Counted from the stretch's first letter, positions 1-8,144 are shown. The stretch: 11,407 nt of DNA from Euperipatoides rowelli (GCA_003024985.2 PXIH01S0030894.1); one strand, 5' to 3'. Notes: generated by a model not told the origin, from the letters alone. Numbers and translations are program-made.

Positions 1-890
1 GTTTTCCCAAACATTGAATTCACCATCAATTTGTAAAACTCCTTACCAAAATTATTTTTGGTAGTTTGTCTCAAATTGGTCTTGTGTTCAACATATGGTG
101 CAAGCCATGGAGACTGATTTAAAAACATTAGCCCTTGGCGAATACATATCAATTACATACCGAGTGAAAGGTAGAGTTTTAGTTTTATAGTGGATTATAT
201 AGTGAAATTTATGAAGAAGAGTGGTTAGAAGTTTAGCAGAAGGTTTAAAGGTGTCAGAAATATAGAGGGAGACCCACTCGGTTGGAATATGTTTCTGTGG
301 AGCTAATGGGAAATCATTATGCATATCATGCAAATGTTCCTGATAAAGCAGATCTATTTCTAAAATATAACCATAGTCTGATTTATCACTAATAGCATTC
401 ACATCTAAATTATGACATTGGTCTAGTGTCAGCCATGTGAAGCCATCTGCCAGCAAGTATTCGCACATCCNTTTGCCATAAAGATTATTTATATCTAATA
501 GCAAGAGATTTGACGGGGGTNCAGTCCAATCGTAAGTATTGGTATTAGCTTCCGCATACCGATGACTTACTTGACTAACACCACCTTGAATGCCTTGTTT
601 GATAAATAGAATCATCTCATAGTCTGTCAACAATTAAAGACAGACTTTTGAGAATTTTAACATGGTTGACCAGGAAGGGAAGGGGTGGTATAATAATGGA
701 AGGGATACAAGCCATAATTATCATGTGAAGTACTATGGAACGTTTCCATGATATCACATAATAGATAACAATCAGTTTTCAAATATAAATCTGAATACTC
801 TCCAAGTGTACGACAATTGAATAATTTCCCACCTCTTTTGCATGATCGTAATCAGCATCGGAGATGGAGGAACTATACAATGTTAATGTC
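1..890 (-). pseudogene. Broken Polinton/Maverick-type protein-primed DNA polymerase B, partial
   Basis: In life this enzyme copies the linear DNA of Polinton/Maverick elements (also adintovirus-like viruses), using a terminal protein as primer. Seen on the minus strand, in order: a stretch typical of the family before exonuclease motif III (SDADYDHAKE, 833-862); the motif III form YLKTD within 771-800; the block [14 protein letters not shown] (about 544-585); polymerase motif A as DINNLYG (475-495); the block GYILEIDL; then SPWLAPY (about 100-120) and motif B as KLMVNSMFGK (3-32). The pieces lie in different frames. I see a stop at 634-636, a stop at 153-155 in the frame that matches the family, and frameshifts near 830, 672 and 185. 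Motif C (the catalytic aspartates) would lie beyond the left edge. The N-terminal exonuclease motifs I and II are not recognisable, so the copy is truncated or diverged there. No terminal repeat or integrase was seen, so the element type is inferred from the polymerase alone. The two N bases fall inside it. Confidence 0.85.
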
Positions 891-1404
891 TCCTGATTAA
901 CTCTCTCCCCACCATTATCACTAGATATATTCAAAGAAGTCTTGTTATGAGCTTTTAAATCAGATAATACAAATGAATTGATTAACTCTTGATTAACATG
1001 AAGTTTGGCCAAATACGTACTATTACGCTCATGTTCAGGCGACTGAAATGTTCTGCAGCCTATACAGAGCCTCTATTAAAATGACGTGCAAAGTGCCCAA
1101 GTTGCTTTTTACATTTAAAGTACACTGGACCACTCCCCTTTATTTTAAGAAATATATCATTATTTCTCTTAAAAGTTACTGGGATATCTGATTTATTAAT
1201 ATTAGGAAATAAATTTAAATTAACAGATACTGGAGATGTTTCCATTTCTGAACCATCTGAGAGAAGAAGAATATTAGGACTGACATTTCCTATATTTCCA
1301 TAGTCTTTAAGAATATTTGGAAGTTCTTCCTTAATATGTATCGCTGGCAAATTATCAATAATAATTTGAATATCATTGGAATGCACTTCTTGCTTAATAA
1401 CCAA
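891..1404 (-). other. Unassigned open frames upstream of the polymerase relic
   Basis: Two long minus-strand open frames meet here. One (1404 to 1060) has no ATG at its start. It is rich in acidic and Ile/Leu residues, contains two VIKQE/IKEEL-like patches resembling SUMO-site consensus, and ends with a Cys/His patch (FKCKK, then FARHF). A frame slipped by one or two bases continues without a stop from about 1046 (a second Cys/His patch, GCRTFQSPEH, is read at the junction) into the polymerase block at 862. I do not recognise a family. The frames could be the N-terminal region of the polymerase pseudogene, another gene of the same element, or 3' exons of the candidate spliced gene at 1290-1989. 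The Cys/His spacing hints at a degraded zinc finger, but this is weak. Base composition does not set the stretch apart from its surroundings. Confidence 0.3.
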
Positions 1405-1989
1405 AATAAACTTTCCTCAAGTGTATTACACTGCTGGTCAAATGTTATTAACGTGTCACTTGTTCTAAACTTCAGAAAATAAAATTTAGAGTTCGGAAGC
1501 GTATAAAACTGAGCCAGGTAATTAATTAAATCTATACTTATAACGTAATTAATAATAGATGAAGCACTTACCTTGGCTAGTATTCCTTCTTTATGCGCCG
1601 TAATAATAATAATAATATTTTCAATTAAATGGTCCATTAGCACATTTTTCCAGAATATAAATTCTTTGGTGGCTTTAACTTTCATTACTGAATCCACAAA
1701 TTCCACAGACGGTTGCATTCCTTGACAACTAGCCATTACGATAGAATTTACAACTTGAATTCTCCTTAAACCATTTATTTTATCCAACTTAAATTACGCC
1801 GACGATAAATCAATCCATGTTGCACCAATATTACAACCTAACAGCTCTACGACGCTAAAATTATGTTAATTAGAAACTGAATACCAATGAGCAAGCAATG
1901 TTTACTGCTCAACTCCCAAGAGTATAATCAAAAATGTGAAATACACTTACGTCTGAAATCGATTTGTAAACACGAAAAGCTGCCATCAT
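1290..1989 (-). CDS. Candidate small spliced gene, function unknown
   Basis: Three possible exons lie on the minus strand. The first (1989 to 1951) reads MMAAFRVYKSISD and stops at a consensus donor GTAAGT (1950-1945). An acceptor TTTTAG (ends 1855) opens the second exon (1854 to 1572), which closes with AAG|GTAAGT (1571-1566). A third exon could start at 1469 after TTTTCTGAAG. From an ATG at 1736 the second exon codes for 55 residues (MASCQGMQPS... to GILAK) in phase 0, and the 102-bp intron keeps the same frame into the third exon, which stays open to about 1290. The first exon does not join in frame to this reading: phase 0 meets a stop after seven codons. It may therefore be a leader, or an acceptor elsewhere may be used. 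No known domain is recognised; a run of six isoleucines lies near the middle. Two perfect donors with short introns argue for real transcription, but a non-coding RNA or element debris remains possible. Confidence 0.25.
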
Positions 1990-2117
1990 GAAACACAAAA
2001 GTGAATTCTCCCCTTATCCTAAATTCACGTGATACTAGACAAAGTCAAATGGCACCATACTACCTAAACCTAAGTTTCCTAGCCTAATTGAAAAGTTTAT
2101 TAAGTAACATGTTGGGT

Positions 2118-2178
2118 GGGGCAAAATGAGACTTTGTTACAATGCAGGGCAAAATGAGATATTGTCTCATTTTGCCCC
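2118..2178. repeat. Left-end repeats and hairpin of the pogo-like element
   Basis: GGGGCAAAATGAGAC at 2118-2132 is the terminal copy. GGGCAAAATGAGA (2147-2159) and TCTCATTTTGCCC (2165-2177) then form a perfect 13-bp hairpin with the 5-base loop TATTG. Such repeated copies are the likely transposase binding sites. Confidence 0.75.
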
Positions 2179-2285
2179 ATTCTACTATCTACTGTACTTT
2201 GTCCCTTTAATTTAATAAATAAATAAACAAAAAAATCAATTAACAAGTATAATAGAAAAATTATTTATTTAGCCTACTTTATTAA

Positions 2286-2601
2286 CCCTTTCCACTCCAA
2301 TGGCGATTCTCAATCGCCATTTTCAATTTAGTAGTAGCACTCCAAAGTCTTCTGAATCGCCATTTTCATTGCCTTGTATTTCATAATCAATTATTATTAT
2401 TATATTCAAATATGCTTCATTTACTATTTTTTTTTAGTTTGAAAGACTCAAAATATACTTGTCTTTAATTATCCCAAGAGATTTTAAAAAAAAATAAATT
2501 AAAAGAATACTAATCTTAATTTAAAAAAAAAAAATTGATTTTTCATTTTTATTGTGGAGCTGTAGAAACCAAATTCTCTGAATTCAGTGGAGTGGAAAGG
2601 G
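2286..2601. mobile_element. piggyBac-type MITE nested in the pogo-like element
   Basis: The 316-bp unit starts with CCCTTTCCACTCCA (2286-2299) and ends with the exact reverse complement TGGAGTGGAAAGGG (2588-2601). TTAA stands directly outside each end (2282-2285 and 2602-2605). TTAA target duplications with CCCTTT-like termini are the hallmark of the piggyBac superfamily. There is no coding capacity, so the unit would have moved with a transposase supplied elsewhere. It interrupts the 5' non-coding part of the pogo-like element and is therefore younger. Its clean ends contrast with the decay of the host element. Confidence 0.8.
2299..2368. repeat. Subterminal hairpin and direct repeat inside the MITE
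   Basis: AATGGCGATT (2299-2308) pairs perfectly with AATCGCCATT (2312-2321) around a CTC loop. AATCGCCATTTTCA occurs twice in direct orientation (2312-2325 and 2355-2368). These are probably subterminal binding sites. Confidence 0.7.
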
Positions 2602-2929
2602 TTAATAATAAAATAAATGAATAAATATGTTAAGATGATTCTTCATTATTATTATTATTAACCTCTTGGAAATAGTTATTATTATATGTTCTCTTAACGG
2701 GTTAATTATTGATCCATATTTGTATTTTTTATGGTGATCGGATGGAGTATGATAATATGGTGTTATTTACAAAAGATATTTCATATGGCCTACTGCTTTC
2801 TTTTTAATATAAATATAGTAATATATTTTCTTCCCAACAATGATTCTTGAAAAGCATCCTCCCAGGATGAAGATCCTGAATTCCCCCTGATAATTCTAAT
2901 TAATAATAATAATTTTTTTTCAGGTAACA

Positions 2930-4975
2930 ATGGTCCGCAATTACCAAAGAACAACACAGAGACAGAGTTGGTCTGAAGTTTCAATGGAACAAGCAACTGC
3001 TGCTGTGAAATCTAAAGAAATGGGGTTTATCAAGCCCAGCCAGACATTTGGCATACCTAAAAGAACTTTAGATAGAAGAGTTCATGGACAAAACAAATGT
3101 GCTGTTAATGTTTCAAAGATGCTTGGAAATTATATGCCTTTATTTTCTAACGTTATAGAAGAGAAATTATGTCAACTAGTGCTGAAGATGGAGTTGATGA
3201 TGTTTGAACTCGCAAGGAATGATCTCCGCAGTTTAGCATTCCAGTTTTCTGAAAAAAATAAAATTAAACATAGGCTAATTTCATTAAAACGACAAAGCTG
3301 GTTTCATGAAAAGGAACCCTCATCTAGAACTATGCACTCCTGAACCAACATTTGCTGCAGGAGCATGTGCATTAAACGGAGTGAATGTTGGTAAATTTTA
3401 GATTTACTGGAAAGTGTTCTGAAGTACCATGAAATTTCCTGCGACAAGGATATATATACAATGTTGATTAAACCGGAATGTCAACAGTGCCGAACAAGCG
3501 ATCAAAAATAATCTCTCTAAAAGGTAGACAACAAGTTGGTCGTTTGTCATCAGCAGAACGAGGGCAGTTATTAATAACAGGAATATGCATGTCCAAAGTC
3601 CACAGCAGGACATTTTGTTCCACCACTCATTGTATTTCCTCGAAAGCGCATGAAGCCTGATCTCGTATACATGTCTCCTCCATGTGCATTTGGCAGAGCT
3701 CATGAAAGTGGGTGGATGCAAACCGAGATTTTTACACAATGGTTTGACCACTTTTTAAAGCATGTCATGTGAATCCTGTAGCAGACAATCCAGTATTGCT
3801 GATATTGGATGGCAATTCGACACATGTGAAGAACATCGATCTGATCTTGACAAAGCATGTGACAACACTGTCATTGTTTGCATTTCACCCTACTGTAGTC
3901 ATCGACTTCAATCACTTGATGTGTCGTTTATGTTACCTCTCAGCACCTACTACTCCCAAGAGGTTAACCCATGGCTACCAGAACATCCATGGTATGTCAT
4001 CATTACTAACTTAAGTGCCACAGTTGTTCACTGATGCTTATACAAAAACAGAAAAAATCGCAACAGCTGTAAATGGCTTCAAAAAGACTGACATTGTACC
4101 TTCATCCACAACATAATCGAAGATCACGATTTTGCAGCTGCGGAAGCTACAGACACTCCATTGGATGAACCGCCAAAAGAAACATGTAGGCCTACAGACC
4201 AAGTCCCTGTTACACCGTTCATTGTTTCAGATATTCCATAGCTCTCAGATGATTCTGATGTTGAATCAGCCATGGTCATATCTGTACCAGACGATACAAT
4301 AAGATGTCAGCCTACTTTAGCAGTTGACATAGTTAATGCAATGAACACAGCCATTGCTAAATCTGACAAAATTGATAAACCTGCAACTCCACACAATTCT
4401 ACAGTGCCACAACTATTTACAGGAGTGAGTACACCTGACCCTATTAATCCTTTTACACCACAGCCTTCAAGCCCACAACATAAATGTTCATATTATGTCT
4501 CTCCATCAGATATTTTTCCAATTCCATATGCCCCAAAACACACTGCACGTTTACATGGTGGCCTTAGAAGTGGAAGATGTGCTATTATAACAAGTTCTCC
4601 ATATAAGTGCTCAGATCTTCTCCTGCAAAAGGAAACTGCAGCTTTGCGAAAGGCACCTAGGGGAAGAGGATGAGGTATTGTAAGAAGACAAGGGGTTGGA
4701 AAAGGACAAGGCAACATAAGAGGCCAAGGGATTGAAAGGGTTGATCATTCTCAACCTGTTGTTAAAACCACTGGCAAAGACACCTGATGTGTGCACTGAT
4801 GATGCAGATCCACTTTGTTTATATTGTAATGAACTGTTTTATTCTTCACGTTCAAATGAAGAATGGATTAAAATGTGTAATGTGTTTTAAGTGGGCACAT
4901 GAAGAATGTGCAGGCGTTAGTGATGATATTGAGAACTTTGTTTGTGACCTTTGTGATAGTTATGGTAAAGTCTAA
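2930..4975 (+). pseudogene. pogo/Tigger-like transposase pseudogene (HTH_Psq, DDE_1, zinc finger)
   Basis: The intact protein would bind the element ends and cut and paste them. The ATG at 2930 opens MVRNYQRTTQRQSWS, the classic start of a pipsqueak-type helix-turn-helix, with PKRTLDRRVHG closing it. A TIGGER-like DNA-binding region follows (TPEPTFAAGA, about 3337-3366). The catalytic core is split over frames: first aspartate in NVD at 3466-3468, second in LILDGNS at 3808-3810, third in QSLDVSF at 3918-3920, about 36 residues after the second, as expected for pogo. A matched C-terminal tail has SPSDIFPIPYAP (about 4502-4537), then a Gly/Arg-rich stretch and a PHD-like Cys/His finger (C-x2-C near 4819-4830, KCVMCFKWAHEEC about 4870-4908, final CDLC at about 4946-4957). 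The glutamate after the first aspartate is a stop (TAA 3469-3471). Further stops lie at 4239-4241 and 4671-4673. Frameshifts occur near 3300, 3400, 3450, 3600, 3770, 3870 and 4870. An acceptor-like T-run plus CAG at 2913-2923 suggests an intron just before the ATG. Confidence 0.88.
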
Positions 4976-5194
4976 CAATATTCATTTGATACTAGCTCAT
5001 CTATTTATCAAGTGCATATTATTAGATTTTATGAGAACCATCACTAAGCTTGTTTGCTGAAAAGTGTAGTATGCAGAAATTTTATAACTTAAAATAAATA
5101 TTTTTCAAGGGATTTTTAAGTTCTTAATCTTTTAGAGATAATATTTTGATTTGTAGGCAGGAAGCAAAGATTAAAATTACTCTAATATCCATCA

Positions 5195-5410
5195 GGGCAA
5201 AATGAGACACACTTATCTTGTTTTGCCCCAAGATAGGGGCAAAATGAGATACTAGTAGGAAATATTTATAAAATTAATTGTGTTTTAATACTAATGACTA
5301 GCTACATTTTTTTTTAGATGGTTTATTTTACAATTACTTGCAAAACTACTACTCAAATCATTTTAGTATTAAATATGTAGCTATTTCTTTTGTTTGTCTC
5401 ATTTTGCCCC
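5195..5410. repeat. Right-end repeats of the pogo-like element
   Basis: GGGCAAAATGAGACA at 5195-5209, an inverted TTTTGCCCC at 5221-5229, GGGGCAAAATGAGAT at 5236-5250, and the terminal inverted copy GTCTCATTTTGCCCC at 5396-5410. They mirror the left end. The outer flank GGTCTCCCC (5411-5419) is followed by TA. Confidence 0.75.
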
Positions 5411-5422
5411 GGTCTCCCCTAG

Positions 5423-6550
5423 TAATTTCTGTATATTGGCAGAATCTATAGATTATTTGTGAACCTGATATTCATAATTTAGGTTTTTAACAACTCAACC
5501 ACTCATCCTAGAGCAGTGGTGTTTGACTTTGATTTACTTTACTTGAAAATCCTGCTACTAGGGTTATCATATTTCTAATTTTAAAATCCGGGTGACACAC
5601 ANATTTTTAGGATGTCACTCCCCCCACCCATTTTTTTTTTTTTTAGATAAATTTGCTGTATTTTAAACCAAAAATGCACACACATCAAAGAAAAAAAGGT
5701 TTTAGACCATCCTGACAATGCAAATATGAATTTAATAATAATAATAATAGAATACTGTTGCTTATTGTTTTATAGAAAAATCACAGATCACATTTTTTTT
5801 TTTCATTATTTGTTTTTGTTGTCTAGTTTTAAGGTTAACAATAACAAGGAAACAATCTATTCGTTTTTATGTCATAAAACATAAACATGTAAATGAATAA
5901 AAATCAAAATAAATAATTTTATTTTAGGCTAATCTAGAGTAAAAAAAAATATAAACAAAATTAAATGTCATCTTTCAAAATTGTGGGGTTTTTTTTTACT
6001 TGTAGTAGCTTTTCATTTTTTTGTTATTTAAGCTGATCATATTTGACTGATGATGATATGCCATTTAATAATTTAAATTGTGTCACAAATAAATAATAAA
6101 TATTAAACTCAGACAGATTTATGTTGTGTTTTATGTGTGGAAGATCAAAGGAGAGGTGTAAAGTGAAAGATAAATATTGCTAATTAATTCCCGCCTCTTG
6201 TATCTTCAAAAACAAAGTACAGTATACAGAAGCAATTTAACAGTTTACTGTTAACTTAGTTATAATTAAAAAAGAAACTGCACAGACCACCATGAGAGAT
6301 GAGACAAATTCAATTCTCTAAAACAAAAAACGGCAAACTAAAAATAATATTTTTAGTTTAGCCAGTAGAGTGTAGGATCAACAAGGTAGATGTATGTGAC
6401 TTCTTGACAAAATTGTTAATCTGTTTCATTGGCCAAAGTAAATCTTTTAAACTATTTTATAAGTTTTTGCTTTTAATTATATTATTTCAAGTTGAAACAC
6501 AAAATGTATTTAAGCAAATCTTCTAGAATAATGACATTATGGATTCTTTA
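5423..6550. other. Non-coding stretch, no gene seen
   Basis: AT-rich DNA with T-runs (for example 5630-5644), an AAT microsatellite near 5735-5750, and one unknown base at 5602. I searched both strands by eye for exon 1 of BBS5 and for splice-bounded open frames and found neither. A segment at about 5563-5602 (GGGTTATCATATTT ... CCGGGTGACAC) resembles a dispersed repeat but has no visible partner end. Confidence 0.6.
6332..6363. repeat. AT-rich hairpin
   Basis: AAACTAAAAAT (6335-6345) and ATTTTTAGTTT (6349-6359) pair perfectly around AAT. GGC and GCC extend the stem on both sides with one bulged A. Function unknown; it may be the core of a small MITE. Confidence 0.6.
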
Positions 6551-6551
6551 G

Positions 6552-6820
6552 CCCTAGTTGTAAAAAAAAAAAAAGTGCTAGTGTTATAGGCTACCTTTGA
6601 CCATCAACAACTATTGTATCTTTGACTCTTCAAAGGTACACCTGAACTTTAAAATATTTCTTACTAATTCATTATTTCGTTGAAAATGAAAGTAAAATTA
6701 AAGATTGAATTAGTAAGAAATATTTTAAGGATCAGATGTACCTTTGACTGGTCAAAGGTATGACAGTTGTTGATGGTCAGGTAGTCCTTAAGCACTAGTG
6801 CATTTTTTACTGACTAGCAC
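6552..6820. repeat. Long fold-back (inverted repeat) element
   Basis: The left arm (about 6552-6671) and right arm (about 6706-6820) are imperfect reverse complements around a 34-base spacer. The inner ends match best: AATATTTCTTACTAATTCA on the left against its complement on the right. Matches continue outward through ACCATCAACAACT, a GTGCTAGTG/CACTAGTGC block, an A-run opposite a T-run, and CTAGTTG against TGACTAG. Each arm holds a short palindrome: TGTATCTTTGA/TCAAAGGTACA at 6615-6640 and the perfect TACCTTTGAC-TG-GTCAAAGGTA at 6739-6760. The layout fits a fold-back MITE. No target duplication is certain and no coding sequence is present. Confidence 0.75.
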
Positions 6821-6945
6821 CCCATGACTTTTATTGCCTTCAAATTAATGTCGAAGAATGTTATGTAAATCTTATGTTTTTTTTTTATATTCATTAAATA
6901 ATTTGTTCTTTTGAATTTCATTTATTATTTTTATTTTCTATGTAT

Positions 6946-7175
6946 TGGTCAAATGTACAAATACCCCTGGTTAAAGGTACAACAGCATATTGTACCTTTG
7001 ACCATTTTTTTTTTTTTTTTTTTAAATGCATGAAATATTTTGAATAAAAATTATAATTCACAAAAATATATTTTGTGGCCAACACTTATTGGTTTGCTTT
7101 CACCATTGAAGCCAATATTGAGAAACAAAACTGATTTAAGAAAAATCCAAATATGAAAATTGATCAAAGGTACAA
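6946..7175. repeat. Further copies of the GGTCAAAGGTAC motif
   Basis: TTGGTCAAATGTACA lies at about 6946-6960. TGGTTAAAGGTACAA (6968-6982) and TTGTACCTTTGACCA (6990-7004) form a 15-bp hairpin with one mismatch and a 7-base loop. ATCAAAGGTACAA follows at about 7162. The motif is the same as in the fold-back at 6552-6820, so both may belong to one larger, diverged element. Confidence 0.55.
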
Positions 7176-7443
7176 GACCGTCCCACACCCAGGCAGGAAA
7201 TTTTTGAGATTCATTCTTGATCCAACCAAACAAAAAGAAAAGATACCCCTTGATTTTTTTTTTTAATAATGTTAAAAGCAAAGTGAACTTAAATTGAGTT
7301 TGTCATTTCAAAAGAACCGCTAACAGTAGTTCTCTTCACCATTTGTGACAAATTAATAGGGATGACAATAAATATTTGTAAATTGTGCATATTATAAATG
7401 TTATTTTAAATATAACAACACACACATGAATCTAAATTTTCTC
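7176..7443. other. Non-coding stretch, nothing recognised
   Basis: AT-rich sequence with a T-run at about 7254-7264 and no splice-bounded open frame. A minus-strand open frame crosses its left part, but its composition follows the poly-A/T runs and it shows no family resemblance. Confidence 0.5.
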
Positions 7444-7506
7444 ATTCATGCTTAGCTTACAAGTATATAAGCTAAGCATGCTTATCTTATATAGCTAAGC
7501 ATGAAT
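7444..7506. repeat. Overlapping hairpins, 185 bp before a BBS5 exon
   Basis: CATGCTTAGCTTA (7447-7459) pairs perfectly with TAAGCTAAGCATG (7468-7480). The same left arm, as ATTCATGCTTAGCT (7444-7457), also pairs over 14 bases with AGCTAAGCATGAAT (7493-7506). The two stems are mutually exclusive. This may be a small element remnant. Confidence 0.75.
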
Positions 7507-7690
7507 TCCTTTCATTCATAAATTTATTAACATTTTATGCTGGTAATACTACCTCTGGTCACCTATTATCTAATTTAAACATTTTGTTATTTAAAAAAAA
7601 AAATTTTTTTTTCAGTTTTTAATATATCATAAAGAAAAACAAAAAAAAAATTTGCTAGTTATTTACTTTCTTTTTTATTTTGCCTATTAG

Positions 7691-7773
7691 TCAAATGCGA
7701 TTAAGACCTGGGGAACTTCTCATTGACAGACTAGAATCTGTGGAAGATACCAAGGGTAATAATGGAGACAGAG
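7691..7773 (+). CDS. BBS5: BBS5 coding exon (first of three seen)
   Basis: BBS5 is a subunit of the BBSome, the coat complex that carries membrane proteins into and out of primary cilia. Its two PH-like (DM16) domains bind phosphoinositides. This exon encodes the start of the first domain: [19 protein letters not shown] followed by TKGNNGDR, close to the matching block of vertebrate BBS5 (RPGE, LID, S[12 protein letters not shown]). The acceptor has a long pyrimidine tract ending in CCTATTAG (7690). The donor is GAG|GTAATT after 7773. One base is carried in from the previous exon's codon and the exon ends after the first base of a Gly codon, which the next exon completes. About 20 N-terminal residues are expected from an upstream exon that I could not find. 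The ATG inside this exon is conserved as an internal residue and is probably not the start. Confidence 0.93.
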
Positions 7774-7853
7774 GTAATTTTTTTAAGTAGTTATTTCATT
7801 TACAATATAGCCTACTATAGCTGTGTACATGTATATTACAGTATATATAGGCC

Positions 7854-7869
7854 TACAGTATATACTGTA
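7854..7869. repeat. Perfect 16-bp palindrome in an ACAGTATA-rich patch
   Basis: TACAGTATATACTGTA is its own reverse complement. Similar ACAGTAT and TACAGT strings recur between 7839 and 7905. Confidence 0.7.
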
Positions 7870-8144
7870 CAGTATCTACAGTGTATACAGCATAACTGTA
7901 TATGATAAAGATGACTGCTTCAGTTGTAAAGAATGTGACTGAATAAAATTTGTATTTCTTGATTAAAAAACATCTATTTTAAAGATAATAAAAGACTTGA
8001 TGGCACGTTTAGGATAAAAGTGAAGACGACATTTTATTCTTAAGTACTCGGACACATTCTAGCATGGCAATTTGCCACATAAATTACTCGCTGGGTATGG
8101 CGAATATACACTCCAGCAAACAAAAACTGAGACCATGAGTGGGC

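Larger units (their letters stand above)
2107..5419 (+). mobile_element. Decayed pogo/Tigger-like DNA transposon (Tc1/mariner superfamily)
   Basis: The motif GGGGCAAAATGAGAC marks both ends. On the left it lies at 2118-2132, with a shortened repeat at 2147-2159 and an inverted copy at 2165-2178. On the right it is direct at 5195-5208 and 5236-5249, and inverted at 5396-5410 next to the outer end. Together they act as terminal inverted repeats with subterminal copies. Pogo-type elements duplicate a TA on insertion; TA is present just outside each end (2105-2106 and 5420-5421). The exact left boundary is uncertain because the outermost 9-11 bases of the two ends differ. Inside is a transposase pseudogene at 2930-4975 and a younger nested element at 2286-2601. 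The element spans about 3.3 kb, a normal length for an autonomous member plus a 320-bp insertion. It can no longer move by itself. Confidence 0.8.

Noticed and set aside
3345-3359. CCAACATTTGCTGCA also found at 9629-9643
   Set aside because: The shared 15-mer has no extension on either side and the second copy lies in no transposase-like context, so it is most likely chance.
3404-3751. Minus-strand open frame of 115 codons with hydrophobic stretches
   Set aside because: It lies opposite the pogo-like transposase pseudogene, whose plus-strand motifs explain the sequence; the hydrophobic look is the complement of coding DNA.
4493-4796. Two minus-strand open frames rich in Ser, Pro and Leu
   Set aside because: They are complements of the conserved SPSDIFPIPYAP tail and the Gly/Arg-rich stretch of the transposase.
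5563-5644. Segment GGGTTATCATATTT ... CCGGGTGACAC resembling a hAT-type repeat end
   Set aside because: No matching inverted end or 8-bp target duplication could be found, and it contains an unknown base.
7051-7281. Minus-strand open frame of 76 codons
   Set aside because: It is lysine/leucine/phenylalanine-rich because of flanking A/T runs, shows no family signal, and overlaps the repeat motif cluster.
7695-7697. ATG in the first BBS5 exon as the translation start
   Set aside because: The residues before it (acceptor site and a Gln codon) match the family's internal context, where BBS5 normally has further N-terminal residues.
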